Of a DNA stretch of 41,760 bases, positions 13,548-22,349 are shown in pieces. The notes beneath the pieces were generated by a model. That model was not told the DNA's origin. It was given only the letters and a program-made list of their open reading frames with translations, and ran no database searches. Position numbers and translations under genes: made by a program. Where the stretch lies: positions 1-41,760 of the forward strand of contig JAEXGP010000307.1 in NCBI GenBank assembly GCA_023450775.1, in the 5' to 3' direction. Numbering within the stretch: the stretch's first letter is position 1; each line of letters begins with the position of its first letter. The DNA is from Actinomycetes bacterium (lineage in GTDB: Bacteria > Actinomycetota > Acidimicrobiia > Acidimicrobiales > Microtrichaceae).

Positions 13548-14939
13548 TCAGGTGCGGGCGGCCCACCAGGCGTCGAGCTCGGCGTAGGCGCGCTCCTCGC
13601 CCAGCGGGCCGTGCTCCAGCCGCAGCTCGAGCAGGTGCTCGAGCGCCTGGCCGACCTCGCGTCCCGGCGCGATCCCCAGGTGCGTCATCACCTGCTGGCC
13701 GTCGAGGTCGGGGCGGATCGCCGCCAGCTCCTCCGACGCCTGCAGCGCGGCGATCCGCTCCTCCAGGTCGTCGATGCGCCGGTCGAGCGCCTCGGCCCGC
13801 TTCTTGTTCCTGGTCGTGCAGTCGGCCCGGGTGAGCGCGATCAGCTGGGGCAGCAGCGGCCCGGCATCGCGGACGAACCGGCGCACCGCGGCGTCGGTCC
13901 AGCCCATCTGGTACGTGTGGAACCGCAGGTGCAGGTAGACGAGCTGGGTCACGTCCTGGACCATCTCGTTGCTGAACTTCAGCGCCTTCATCCGGTCGCG
14001 GGTCATGCGCGCGCCGACCACCTCGTGGTGGTGGAACGACACGCCCTTGCCGCCGATCGAACGGGTCTTCGGCTTTCCGACGTCGTGGAACAGCGCGGCG
14101 AGCCGCACCTTCAGCTCGTTGCGCGCCTTGGCCACCACGGCGATCGTGTGGCTCAACACGTCCTTGTGGCGGTGGATGGGGTCCTGCTCCAGGCGCATGG
14201 CCGGCAGCTCGGGGAGGAACATGTCGGCCAGGCCGGTGTCGTGCACGAACCACAGGCCCTTGGAGGGGTCGTCCACGACCACGAGCTTGCAGAGCTCGTC
14301 GCGGATCCGCTCCGCGCTCACGATCTCGAGTCGCTCCACGCCGCCGCGCACCGCCGCCACCAGCTCCGTCGTGGGCTCGAGCCCGTAGCGGGCGACGAAG
14401 CGGGCCGCCCGCAGCATGCGGAGGGGATCGTCGGAGAAGCTGACGTCGGGGTCGAGCGGCGTGCGCAGCACTCCCGAGGCCAGGTCCGCCAGGCCACCGA
14501 AGGGGTCGATCAGCGCCGGCGTCGCGGACGTGACCTCGAGCGCCATCGCGTTGACCGTGAAGTCCCGGCGGGACAGGTCGACCTCGATGTCGGTCGTGTA
14601 GGCCACCTGCGGCTTGCGGCTGTCGGACGTGTAGGCCTCGGCCCGGTGGGTCGTGATCTCGTAGGTCCGGTCGCCGATCGTGCAGCCGATCGTCCCGAAG
14701 CGCTCGCCCTGGGTCCACACGGCGTCCGCGAACGGACCGACGATCGCCTTGATCCGTGCCGGCTCGGCGTCGGTGGTCAGGTCGAGGTCGTCGCCGACGC
14801 GCTCGGCCGCCACGCCGTCGACCACGAACAGGTCGCGGACCACGCCCCCGACCAGGAAGAGCCTCGCCCCGTCCGCGGCGAAGCGGTCCGCCAGCGGGCG
14901 GACCTCGTCGAGCAGCTCACGCGCGCGGGCGGGGATCAC
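13548..14939 (-). CDS. cca: CCA tRNA nucleotidyltransferase (class II, with HD domain)
   Basis: 463 aa. The head domain has Gly-Gly-Val-Val-Arg-Asp (31-36) and the metal-binding pair Asp51-Leu-Asp53. Arg-Arg-Asp-Phe-Thr-Val-Asn-Ala-Met-Ala lies at 124-133, followed by the neck with Asp-Pro-Leu-Arg-Met-Leu-Arg-Ala-Ala-Arg (171-180). An HD-type phosphohydrolase domain follows with His285-Asp286-Val-Gly-Lys. It adds or repairs the 3' CCA of tRNAs; a poly(A) polymerase role, as sometimes annotated for pcnA (Rv3907c), cannot be excluded. The GTG start overlaps the stop of the upstream deacetylase gene by 4 nt, so the two are translationally coupled. Confidence 0.94.
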   Translation of the reverse strand: MIPARARELLDEVRPLADRFAADGARLFLVGGVVRDLFVVDGVAAERVGDDLDLTTDAEPARIKAIVGPFADAVWTQGERFGTIGCTIGDRTYEITTHRAEAYTSDSRKPQVAYTTDIEVDLSRRDFTVNAMALEVTSATPALIDPFGGLADLASGVLRTPLDPDVSFSDDPLRMLRAARFVARYGLEPTTELVAAVRGGVERLEIVSAERIRDELCKLVVVDDPSKGLWFVHDTGLADMFLPELPAMRLEQDPIHRHKDVLSHTIAVVAKARNELKVRLAALFHDVGKPKTRSIGGKGVSFHHHEVVGARMTRDRMKALKFSNEMVQDVTQLVYLHLRFHTYQMGWTDAAVRRFVRDAGPLLPQLIALTRADCTTRNKKRAEALDRRIDDLEERIAALQASEELAAIRPDLDGQQVMTHLGIAPGREVGQALEHLLELRLEHGPLGEERAYAELDAWWAART

Positions 14940-15955
14940 GCTTCGAGGCTACCGATGCGCTCGCGCACGGCCGTCACGCGCTCGACGACGTCGTCGCCGG
15001 GTCCGCCGGCCGTGGGCGGCTCGGGGTGCAGGCGTTCGCCGAACAGCGCGCTCACGGTCGCGGCCGTCGAGTTGGCGATCGCCTCCAGGTCGTAGCCCCC
15101 TTCCAGGAACACGATGCGGCGGCCCGCGGGCACGAGGGCCAGGAGGTCCGCGACGACGTCGCCGTAGTCGCCGGAGGTGAGGCCGAGCTCGGTGAGCGGG
15201 TCGTCGCGATGGGCGTCGAACCCCGCCGACACCAGCAGCCAGGTGGCCCCGTGCGCCGCCACCGCGGGAGCGACCAGCTGCTCGAGCGACGTGCGGTAGT
15301 GGTCGCCGGTGGCGCCGGGCGGCATGGGCAGGTTCAGCGTGGTGCCGTGGCCCGGCCCGGCGCCGACCTCCCGGGCCATGCCGGTGCCGGGGTACAGCGG
15401 GTGCTGGTGCCAGCTGACGTAGAGCACCTCGGAGTCCCGGTAGAAGATGTCCTGGGTGCCGTTGCCGTGGTGCGCGTCGATGTCGACGATCGCCACCCGC
15501 TCCCCCGCCGCGACGAGCGCCGCGGCGGTCACGGCCACGTGGTTGTAGAGGCAGAAGCCCATGGCTCTGGTGGCGGTCGCGTGGTGACCGGGTGGCCGCG
15601 GCGCCACGAACGCGGCATCGGCCTGGCCGGCGACCAGCCGCTCGACGGCGTCGATGCCCGCGCCCGACCCGAGCCGCGACAGCTCGGCCGAGCGCTCCGA
15701 CACCACGGTGTCGCCGTCGATGTGCGTGCGGCCGGACCGGCAGAACTGCTCGATGCCCCGGACGAACGCGTCGGGGTGCACCCGCTGGAGCTCCTCGTCG
15801 GTGGCCGGGCGGGCGGCCACCCGTTGCACGGCGTCGTCCAGGCCGGCCAGGACGAGCCCGTCGGTGACCGCCGTGAGCCGGTCCGGGCGCTCCGGGTGGA
15901 ACGGTCCGGTGTCGTGGGAGAGGAAGCGGTCATCCGCGTAGACGAGCACCGACAT
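14936..15955 (-). CDS. Histone deacetylase / acetoin utilisation (AcuC)-family deacetylase
   Basis: 339 aa from the ATG at 15955. The class II HDAC fold is clear: His20-Pro-Glu-Arg-Pro, Arg-Pro-Pro-Gly-His124-His125-Ala (charge relay), and Val-Asp-Ile-Asp160-Ala-His162-His-Gly-Asn-Gly-Thr (zinc ligands). Ser-Ala-Gly-Phe-Asp247-Ala-His gives the third zinc ligand, and Glu-Gly-Gly-Tyr-Asp the catalytic Tyr. Bacterial members deacetylate acetyl-lysine proteins or small acetylated amines; the substrate is not predictable here. It overlaps the CCA gene by 4 nt and is divergent from a GNAT acetyltransferase gene, giving an acetylation/deacetylation juxtaposition. Confidence 0.93.
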   Translation of the reverse strand: MSVLVYADDRFLSHDTGPFHPERPDRLTAVTDGLVLAGLDDAVQRVAARPATDEELQRVHPDAFVRGIEQFCRSGRTHIDGDTVVSERSAELSRLGSGAGIDAVERLVAGQADAAFVAPRPPGHHATATRAMGFCLYNHVAVTAAALVAAGERVAIVDIDAHHGNGTQDIFYRDSEVLYVSWHQHPLYPGTGMAREVGAGPGHGTTLNLPMPPGATGDHYRTSLEQLVAPAVAAHGATWLLVSAGFDAHRDDPLTELGLTSGDYGDVVADLLALVPAGRRIVFLEGGYDLEAIANSTAATVSALFGERLHPEPPTAGGPGDDVVERVTAVRERIGSLEA

Positions 15956-16149
15956 CGTTCCCAGCGTAGTGACGCGTCCCCGCACGGTTCCGGCCGCGGC
16001 AGGCACGGCCACCGCCGCCGGGGTACGGCGTCCCCTCGCCGATCGGACCTATCGTTGGTGGCCGCCCGGATCGGCCTGCGCCCGCACGAGCACGGGCCGC
16101 TCGACCCGGACCGCACCTGTCCGAGACCGTCTGGAGCACCCGCAGGACC

Positions 16150-16869
16150 ATGGCCAGCCGTCAGCTGCTGAGCGTCGGGGAGGACCGCTTCCGGGTGGGT
16201 CCCTGGCACGCTGACGACCGCATCGCCTACCTGGCGCTCCAGCCGCACGTCCGCGAGCCGTCCGTCGAAGGGCTGCGGAGCTGCCTGGTGCGGATCGAGG
16301 AGGCCGGCTACTCGTCCGTGATCACCTCGGCCCTGCACCCCTCCGAGGCCGGCGCGTTCACCGAGGCGGGCTTCGCCGAGTACGACCGCCTCAAGGTCCT
16401 CGCACACGACCTGCGGGACCTGGATCCGGCCCGTCCCGAGCTCGCCCGCGGCGTCCGGCTGCGACGGGCGCGACGCCACGACCGTCCGACCGCGCTCGCG
16501 GTGGACGGCCGCGCCTTCCCCACCTTCTGGCGGCTCGACCGCGTCGCCATGGCCGAGGCGGAGCGCGCCACCCCGGTCACCCGGTTCCGCGTGGCCACCC
16601 GGGGCGACCGGATCGTCGGGTACGCGATCACCGGACGCGGCGCCGGTCAGGGCTTCCTGCAGCGGCTGGCGACCGACCCCGACGTGGCCGGTCACGGCGT
16701 GGGGAGCGCCCTGGTCGTCGACTCGATGCGCTGGGCGGCCCGGCGACGGTGCCGCCGCCTGCTCGTGAACACCCAGCAGGAGAACCGCCGCGCGCTCGAC
16801 CTCTACGAGCGGCTCGGGTTCCGGCCCACCACCACGGACCTGGTCGTCCTGCACCGCGCGATCCCATGA
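16150..16869 (+). CDS. GNAT-family N-acetyltransferase
   Basis: 239 aa from the ATG at 16150. The N half is a degenerate GNAT-like module. The C half (about 100-239) has the acetyl-CoA pyrophosphate loop in Leu-Ala-Thr-Asp-Pro-Asp-Val-Ala-Gly-His-Gly-Val-Gly-Ser-Ala-Leu, and then Asn-Thr-Gln-Gln-Glu-Asn-Arg-Arg-Ala-Leu-Asp-Leu-Tyr-Glu-Arg-Leu-Gly-Phe. A TATCGT at 16050-16055 could be its -10. Its stop overlaps the next ATG by 4 nt (ATGA), so it is coupled to the DUF6049 gene. The substrate is unknown. Its neighbours make an envelope or protein-acetylation role plausible but unproven. Confidence 0.9.
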   Translation: MASRQLLSVGEDRFRVGPWHADDRIAYLALQPHVREPSVEGLRSCLVRIEEAGYSSVITSALHPSEAGAFTEAGFAEYDRLKVLAHDLRDLDPARPELARGVRLRRARRHDRPTALAVDGRAFPTFWRLDRVAMAEAERATPVTRFRVATRGDRIVGYAITGRGAGQGFLQRLATDPDVAGHGVGSALVVDSMRWAARRRCRRLLVNTQQENRRALDLYERLGFRPTTTDLVVLHRAIP

Positions 16870-19154
16870 GGGTCCCGAGCGCCCGGATCCCCACGAGCAC
16901 CGGCACGCCCCTGAGCGCCCGGGCCCCGGTGGCGCTGATCGCGGGGCTGCTCGCACTGCTGGTCCCGCTCGCCGCGCCGGTGGGCGCCCGCTCGGCTCCC
17001 GCCGGGTCCGCCCGCCAGGACACGCCGACCATCCGGGTCACGTCGGTCACGCCGTGGGTCGAGCCCGACGGCGACTTCCGCGTGGAGCTGCGCATCGAGG
17101 GCGCGGTCCCGCCCGACGCCGTCATCCGCACGGCGGTGCACCAGCGACTCCGGGCGTCGAGGTCCGACTCGCTGCGCGACGTGGTCGCCGACGCCGTGGC
17201 CGGCGAGGACCTGCCGGGCATGATGCAGTCCCCGGCGAGCCGCCCCCTGGCCGAGCTGGGCGACCCCGCGGTCGGCGTGGTCGTGGACATCCCGATCCGC
17301 TCGGGTCGGTCGGGGTCCTCGGACCGCCTGCTGCTGCCCAACTCCGGCATCCACCCGGTGTCCGTCAGCGTCACCGACGCGGCCGGGGACGAGCTCGCGG
17401 GCACGACCGTGTTCCTCAACCGGCTGCCCGAGGTGATGCCCACCACCGCGGACGGCGCGCCCGGCACGCTCTCGCTGTCGATGTTCACCGTGGTCGACGG
17501 GCCGGCGGCGCTGACCCCCGACGGGCAGCCCGACCTGGACGACGCCTCGCGACGGTCGCTGTCCGAGGTGGCGTCGCTCGTCTCCACCGTCCCGCAGGCG
17601 CCGCTCACCCTCGCGATCCGACCCAACCTCCTCGACGCGCTCGCCCGATCGGCGGAACCGACCGACCGGGCGACCCTCGGCCGTCTGCAGGACGCGCTCC
17701 GGAGCCCCGGCGGCGTGGCCGTCGCGCGGATGCCGTACGTGGCCGCGGACACCGGCGGCCTGGTCGACGCACCCGACGGTGGCGCCGAGGTCCTCCGCCA
17801 GATCGCCCTCGGCAACACCGCCATCGAGGACGCGCTGGCGGTCGAGCCGGTCGGCACGTCGTGGTACGGCGACGACACCGTCACCACCCCCGCGTTGGAG
17901 CTGCTGGATGCGTTCGGCGTGCGCCGGGTGGTCACCGCCGCGGACCGCCTGCGGCTCACGGATCGCGACCTCGAGCCCCGCACGGTGATGACGAGCGCGG
18001 TCGGCCTGACCCCGTCCGACCTGACCGCCACCGCGCCCGATCCGAGCCTCACCGACGCGCTCGCCGCGGACGTCGGCGTGGGCGAGCGGACCAACCGCAT
18101 CATCACGGCGTTGATGGCCACCTGGTTCACGGCGTCGACGTCCGAGGACGGGTTCCCCGGCCCGAGCGCCGTGCTCTCGCTGCCGCCGTCCACCGACCCG
18201 GCGGTGCTGTCCGCCCTGCTCGGCGCGCTCGCCACGCCAGGTCCGATCACGACCGACCCCGCGGCCGTCCCGACGTCGCCGGCCGTCGTCGACGGCGACC
18301 AGGTGACCGCTCAGCTCCCGACCGCGGGTGCGGATCAGCGAGCGGCCGTGCGCGGCGTGGTCGACACCCGCGCCCGGATCAACGGGTTCCGGTCGCTCGC
18401 GCCGACCGCCACGGCCGAGGCGTCCGAGTGGGAGCTGCTGGACGCGCAGACGCTCGACCGCACCATGTCGGCCGCCGAGCGCGACCGGTTCCACACGGCC
18501 ATCGACGCCGACATCCGGGGTGTCACCGGCCGCATCGAGATGCCCAAGCCGCGCCGTGTGGTGATCACCGGCGAGAACCAGCAGATCCCGCTGCGCTTCC
18601 GCAACGACCTCCCCTACGACGTGGAGATCGAGCTCTGGATCCGATCGGTCCGCCTCGACATCGACGGCGGTGAGCGGCGACGCGTCACGCTGCACCCCGG
18701 CGAGAACCGCATCGACATCGCCGTCACCTCCAGGGCGCCCGGCGGCACGCTGCTGCGCATCGACGCCTCCTCGCCCGACGGCGAGCTCGCGCTGCCGTCC
18801 GTGGCGATCCCGGTCACGTCGTCGACGATCTCCGGCGTCGGCGCGGCGCTCTCGATCGTGTCGCTCCTGTTCCTCGCCGGATGGTGGTTCGTGTCGATCC
18901 GGCGCGACCGCCGACGTCGCCGCGAGGGACCCGACGACGGTCCGACCGGTGGGGCGGACGACGACGCTGACGACCACGGCGGCGACGGCGGCGGACCCAC
19001 CGCGGCGATCGATCCGGTCGAGGGGCCGACGACCGCGGACGTCGCCGGCGCCGAGACCGGGACGGGAACGGACGCGGAGCAACCGGTCGTTGAGCGCGTC
19101 GTGCGCGCACGACGGGCCCGAGGTGGGACCGCCAGGGCCGGGTCCGGCCGGTAG
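16866..19154 (+). CDS. DUF6049-family exported membrane-anchored protein (Rv3909-like)
   Basis: 762 aa. There is an N-terminal signal segment with a long hydrophobic core (about 20-40) and an Ala-rich cleavage region. A large extracytoplasmic region follows, then a single C-terminal membrane helix (about 655-677, Ile-Val-Ser-Leu-Leu-Phe-Leu-Ala-Gly-Trp-Trp-Phe) before a basic stop-transfer and a charged cytoplasmic tail. Size, topology and position before a kinase/MviN-like gene and sigM match mycobacterial Rv3909. Family function is unknown, with envelope assembly suspected from gene context. The Asn-Gln-Gln-Ile-Pro-Leu-Arg-Phe-Arg-Asn-Asp stretch near 577 starts a beta-sandwich-like domain. 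ATGA overlap with the GNAT gene fixes the start. Confidence 0.85.
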   Translation: MRVPSARIPTSTGTPLSARAPVALIAGLLALLVPLAAPVGARSAPAGSARQDTPTIRVTSVTPWVEPDGDFRVELRIEGAVPPDAVIRTAVHQRLRASRSDSLRDVVADAVAGEDLPGMMQSPASRPLAELGDPAVGVVVDIPIRSGRSGSSDRLLLPNSGIHPVSVSVTDAAGDELAGTTVFLNRLPEVMPTTADGAPGTLSLSMFTVVDGPAALTPDGQPDLDDASRRSLSEVASLVSTVPQAPLTLAIRPNLLDALARSAEPTDRATLGRLQDALRSPGGVAVARMPYVAADTGGLVDAPDGGAEVLRQIALGNTAIEDALAVEPVGTSWYGDDTVTTPALELLDAFGVRRVVTAADRLRLTDRDLEPRTVMTSAVGLTPSDLTATAPDPSLTDALAADVGVGERTNRIITALMATWFTASTSEDGFPGPSAVLSLPPSTDPAVLSALLGALATPGPITTDPAAVPTSPAVVDGDQVTAQLPTAGADQRAAVRGVVDTRARINGFRSLAPTATAEASEWELLDAQTLDRTMSAAERDRFHTAIDADIRGVTGRIEMPKPRRVVITGENQQIPLRFRNDLPYDVEIELWIRSVRLDIDGGERRRVTLHPGENRIDIAVTSRAPGGTLLRIDASSPDGELALPSVAIPVTSSTISGVGAALSIVSLLFLAGWWFVSIRRDRRRRREGPDDGPTGGADDDADDHGGDGGGPTAAIDPVEGPTTADVAGAETGTGTDAEQPVVERVVRARRARGGTARAGSGR

Positions 19155-19165
19155 CGTGGGCGCAG

Positions 19166-20725
19166 GTGGATGAGACGCAGGTCGGCTCCGGCCCGATCGA
19201 CCTCACCAGGGGGTCGCTCCAGGCGGGGAAGCTCGCCGGCACCACCCTGTGCGGGCGGTACCGACTCGATCGGATGATCGGTGCCGGCGGCATGGCCCAG
19301 GTCTGGGAGGGCACCGACGACGTGCTCGGCCGGCGGGTCGCCGTCAAGGTCCTCCACCCCCACCTCGCCGACGACGAGTCGCTCGTGCGCCGCTTCCGTC
19401 AGGAGGCGATCGCCGCCGCCCGACTGAACGACCCCGGCATCGTCGGCGTGTACGACACGTGCAGCGACGGTGGCCACGAGGCGATCGTCATGGAGCTGCT
19501 GCAGGCCACCACGCTGCGGCAGCTGATCGACGAGCGCGGCACGATCGACCCCGACACCACCATGCGCATCGGCCTCCGCCTGCTCGACGCGCTCGAGGCC
19601 GCGCACCGCGCCGGCCTGGTCCACCGTGACGTGAAGCCGTCGAACATCCTCCTGTGCGACGACGGTCGCGTGAAGATCGCCGACTTCGGCATCGCCAAGG
19701 CCGACGACCAGACCGAGCTCACCCGGGACGGTTCGCTCATCGGCACGGCCTCCTACCTGGCGCCCGAACAGCTCACGGGTTCCGACGTGGACGCCAGGGC
19801 GGACCTCTACGCGCTCGGTCTGGTCATGTACGAGTGCCTGACCGGACGGGTCCCGTTCGAGGGCGACACCGGTGCCGCGGTCGCGCTCGCGCGCCTGCAC
19901 ACCACGCCGGTGGACCCCCGGCGGCTCCGGGCCGACGTGCCCCCTCGACTGGCCGACGCGCTCATGCGCTCGCTCGAGCGCGATCCCGACGACCGCTTCA
20001 GCTCGGCCGCCGACTTCCGAGCCGCACTCCTGCGCACAGAGGTGAACGTGCCGGCGCCGCCGCCGGGGCCGCCGCCGCCCGAGCCGGCGCCGACGGTCGC
20101 CCCCGAACCGCAGAGCTTCGGACGGTCCGAACGTCGCTGGCTGCTGCCGGCGTTCGTCATCCTGCTGATCGCCGTGGCGATCATCGTGGCCGGGCTGCTG
20201 CTCCGGGAGTCCGGCTCCACCGACGCGCCCGAGTCCACCACCTCGACGACCGTGGCCGCGGCGTCGCCACTGCAGATCGCCTCCATGAGCTCGTTCGACC
20301 CGCAGGGCCGAGGTGCCGCCGGGGAGAACGACAGCATGGCGGGCCGCGCCGCCGACGGTGAGGAGACGACGGCGTGGCGCACCGAGACCTACGAGCAGTC
20401 CGACTTCTTCGGTGACAAGACCGGCGTCGGGCTGGTGATCGAGCTGCCGCAGCGGGCCGCGCTCGAGAGCCTGCGGATCGCGGGCTCGACCAACGGGTGG
20501 TCGGGCGAGGTGTACGTCCTCGACGGGCCGCCCGATCCCGACTCCCTGGACGGCGCCACGCCCGCCGGCACCGTCTCCGACGTCCGCGGCCAGGTGAGCG
20601 TGGACCTCGGCGGCGCCACCGGCACCACGATCGTGCTGTGGATCACGGACCTGGGCCAGCCCGCCAAGGGCGGGCACCGGGTCGAGGTGCGCGAGGTCGT
20701 GCCGATCGGCGTGCCCACGGCGTGA
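19166..20725 (+). CDS. Membrane Ser/Thr protein kinase with extracytoplasmic discoidin-like domain
   Basis: 519 aa. The PknB-type kinase domain (about 30-290) has the Gly loop Gly39-Ala-Gly-Gly-Met-Ala, Lys61, His153-Arg-Asp155-Val-Lys-Pro-Ser-Asn160, Asp173-Phe-Gly and Ala-Pro-Glu201, so all catalytic residues are present. A Pro-rich linker (295-318), one membrane helix (about 325-346) and a Thr-rich stalk lead to an outer beta domain (about 366-515) of the NPCBM/F5-8C-like kind. Mycobacterial Rv3910 at the equivalent position is MurJ fused to a pseudokinase and a similar outer domain. Here no MurJ part exists. TAGCGT 8 nt before the GTG suggests a leaderless start. The GTGA overlap couples it to the sigma gene. 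Confidence 0.92.
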   Translation: MDETQVGSGPIDLTRGSLQAGKLAGTTLCGRYRLDRMIGAGGMAQVWEGTDDVLGRRVAVKVLHPHLADDESLVRRFRQEAIAAARLNDPGIVGVYDTCSDGGHEAIVMELLQATTLRQLIDERGTIDPDTTMRIGLRLLDALEAAHRAGLVHRDVKPSNILLCDDGRVKIADFGIAKADDQTELTRDGSLIGTASYLAPEQLTGSDVDARADLYALGLVMYECLTGRVPFEGDTGAAVALARLHTTPVDPRRLRADVPPRLADALMRSLERDPDDRFSSAADFRAALLRTEVNVPAPPPGPPPPEPAPTVAPEPQSFGRSERRWLLPAFVILLIAVAIIVAGLLLRESGSTDAPESTTSTTVAAASPLQIASMSSFDPQGRGAAGENDSMAGRAADGEETTAWRTETYEQSDFFGDKTGVGLVIELPQRAALESLRIAGSTNGWSGEVYVLDGPPDPDSLDGATPAGTVSDVRGQVSVDLGGATGTTIVLWITDLGQPAKGGHRVEVREVVPIGVPTA

Positions 20726-21432
20726 ACGCCGCGCCGGCCCCCGCCGCCGACCGGTCCGACCAGGAACTGGTGGCCGCGGCGCGTGACGGCGACGCCCGGG
20801 CGCTCGAGCAGCTGCTGCGGCGGCACCACGACCGTATCGTCTCCCTGTGCCGCCAGCTGTGCCGCAACCGGGCCGACGCCGAGGACGCGGCACAGGAGGC
20901 GCTGATCGCGATCGTGCGCGGCCTGGACCGGTTCGACGGACGCTCGCAGTTCTCCACCTGGGCGTACCGCGTGACCACCAACAGCTGCCTCGACGAGCTG
21001 CGGCGACGGCGACGGCGACCCGTGCCGGCCGACGACGACCTCGCTCCCGAACCGGTCGCCACGGATCCGGGCCCGGCCGAGGAGGCGGTGCGCACGGAGA
21101 CCCGCGCCGGTCTCGCCGAGGCCCTCGACCGCCTGCCCGAGGAGTTCCGCACCCCGCTCGTGCTGCGCGACGTCGCGGACCTGGACTACGCGACGATCGC
21201 CGAGGTGCTCGACATCGCCCCGGGCACGGTCCGCTCCCGCATCGCCCGCGGACGCGCCCGCCTCGCCGAAGCGCTCGCTCAGGTGGACCCTGGCTCCCCC
21301 GCCGCGACCGGGAACCGCGACGGCGTCGCCGTCGTCGGAACGACGCGGGACCTGGCCACGACCGCGGCCGAACCCACCGGCGAGGTCGAACCGAACGACC
21401 CGACGCCCCCGACCACGCGGACCTCGCAGTGA
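20722..21432 (+). CDS. ECF RNA polymerase sigma factor (SigM-like by position)
   Basis: 236 aa. Region 2 (about 13-90) has Ala-Glu-Asp-Ala-Ala-Gln-Glu-Ala and Phe-Ser-Thr-Trp-Ala-Tyr-Arg-Val-Thr-Thr-Asn, the core- and -10-binding helices. Region 4 (about 130-185) has Leu-Pro-Glu-Glu-Phe-Arg, Tyr-Ala-Thr-Ile-Ala-Glu-Val-Leu and Gly-Thr-Val-Arg-Ser-Arg-Ile-Ala-Arg-Gly-Arg, the -35-binding HTH. A 50-residue Thr/Pro tail follows. The start GTG overlaps the kinase stop, and the stop overlaps the anti-sigma GTG, each by 4 nt. Position beside trxB/trxA and a membrane anti-sigma matches mycobacterial sigM (Rv3911), but sequence class is not decided. Confidence 0.92.
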   Translation: MNAAPAPAADRSDQELVAAARDGDARALEQLLRRHHDRIVSLCRQLCRNRADAEDAAQEALIAIVRGLDRFDGRSQFSTWAYRVTTNSCLDELRRRRRRPVPADDDLAPEPVATDPGPAEEAVRTETRAGLAEALDRLPEEFRTPLVLRDVADLDYATIAEVLDIAPGTVRSRIARGRARLAEALAQVDPGSPAATGNRDGVAVVGTTRDLATTAAEPTGEVEPNDPTPPTTRTSQ

Positions 21433-22274
21433 ACGACCGACCGACCCCCTCCCACGACGACCTGACCGACGACGAGCTCGTCGCCGCCGTGCTCGACGGC
21501 GAGGCCACCGACGAGCAGGTGGCGGCCGTCGAGGCGGATCCCCGCCTGGCCGCACGGCTGACGTCGTTCCGGTCGGTGCAGACCGAGCTCCGCGCCGCCG
21601 CCGCCGAGGTCGCCGTTCCGCTGACCGCCGGCGCCGACGACCGCATCGCCGCCGCGCTCGCCGGGTTCAGCCAGGGCTCGGAGGACGCGACCACGACGCT
21701 CGAGCGGCCGACCCCGCTCACGGCGCGCCGGCCCGTCCGACGGCAGCGTCACCTCTCGGTCCTGGCCGGCGCGGCCGCGGCGATCGTGCTGGTCGTCGCC
21801 GTCGTCGGGCTCGGCATCCGCTCCGCCTCCGACGGGGGCGATGACACCGCTGCCTCGTCGGCCTCGCCGGAGGCGACGAGCCAGCAGGGCGCCGGCTCCG
21901 CCGACAAGGACACCGCCGGCAGTGCCTTCGATGAGGTCGGGGGCGAGCTGTCGACGACGACCGCGCCGGCGTACGACGGCCAGCAGCCGGCATCGGACGC
22001 GAGCGGGGAGCGATCGCAGTCCGCCACCGCCACTCCCGTGCCGGTCCCCCAGCTCGGCGACTTCGCGTCGACCGGCGACCTGCTCGCAGCAGCGACCGAT
22101 CCCACGCCGTGGAGCGTGGTCCCCTCGACCGACCTCCCGTGCCCCGACCTCTCTCCGACACGGATGATCGTCCGCATCGCGCACGCGTCGATCGGCGGGC
22201 GTCCGGTCCTGGTCGTCCGCGACGACACCCAGGTGCGCGTCATCGACCTCACCACGTGCCAGGTCGTCGGGTGA
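21429..22274 (+). CDS. Membrane anti-sigma factor (RsmA-like by position)
   Basis: 281 aa. The N-terminal cytoplasmic domain (about 10-85) opens with Leu-Thr-Asp-Asp-Glu-Leu-Val-Ala-Ala-Val-Leu-Asp-Gly-Glu-Ala-Thr and has an Asp-Pro-Arg-Leu motif, typical of anti-sigma domains that hold an ECF factor. There is no His-X3-Cys-X2-Cys zinc motif, so it is not a ZAS redox type. One membrane helix (about 110-130) leads to an outer domain with Ser/Thr/Gln-rich stalk and a small folded C terminus with two Cys (Pro-Cys-Pro, Thr-Cys-Gln) that could pair. It is translationally coupled to the sigma factor it presumably sequesters; the signal is unknown. Confidence 0.85.
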   Translation: MNDRPTPSHDDLTDDELVAAVLDGEATDEQVAAVEADPRLAARLTSFRSVQTELRAAAAEVAVPLTAGADDRIAAALAGFSQGSEDATTTLERPTPLTARRPVRRQRHLSVLAGAAAAIVLVVAVVGLGIRSASDGGDDTAASSASPEATSQQGAGSADKDTAGSAFDEVGGELSTTTAPAYDGQQPASDASGERSQSATATPVPVPQLGDFASTGDLLAAATDPTPWSVVPSTDLPCPDLSPTRMIVRIAHASIGGRPVLVVRDDTQVRVIDLTTCQVVG

Positions 22275-22349
22275 GCCGGCACGGCCCGACGCAGGGGCCG
22301 GCCGCTCAGCTGTCGCCCCGGTTCCGGCCTGCCCCCTAGGCTCCCGCCC

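Noticed and set aside
16803..19082. Long minus-strand frame opposite the DUF6049 gene
   Set aside because: The composition is shadow-like, while the plus frame has a signal peptide, a membrane helix and operon overlaps.
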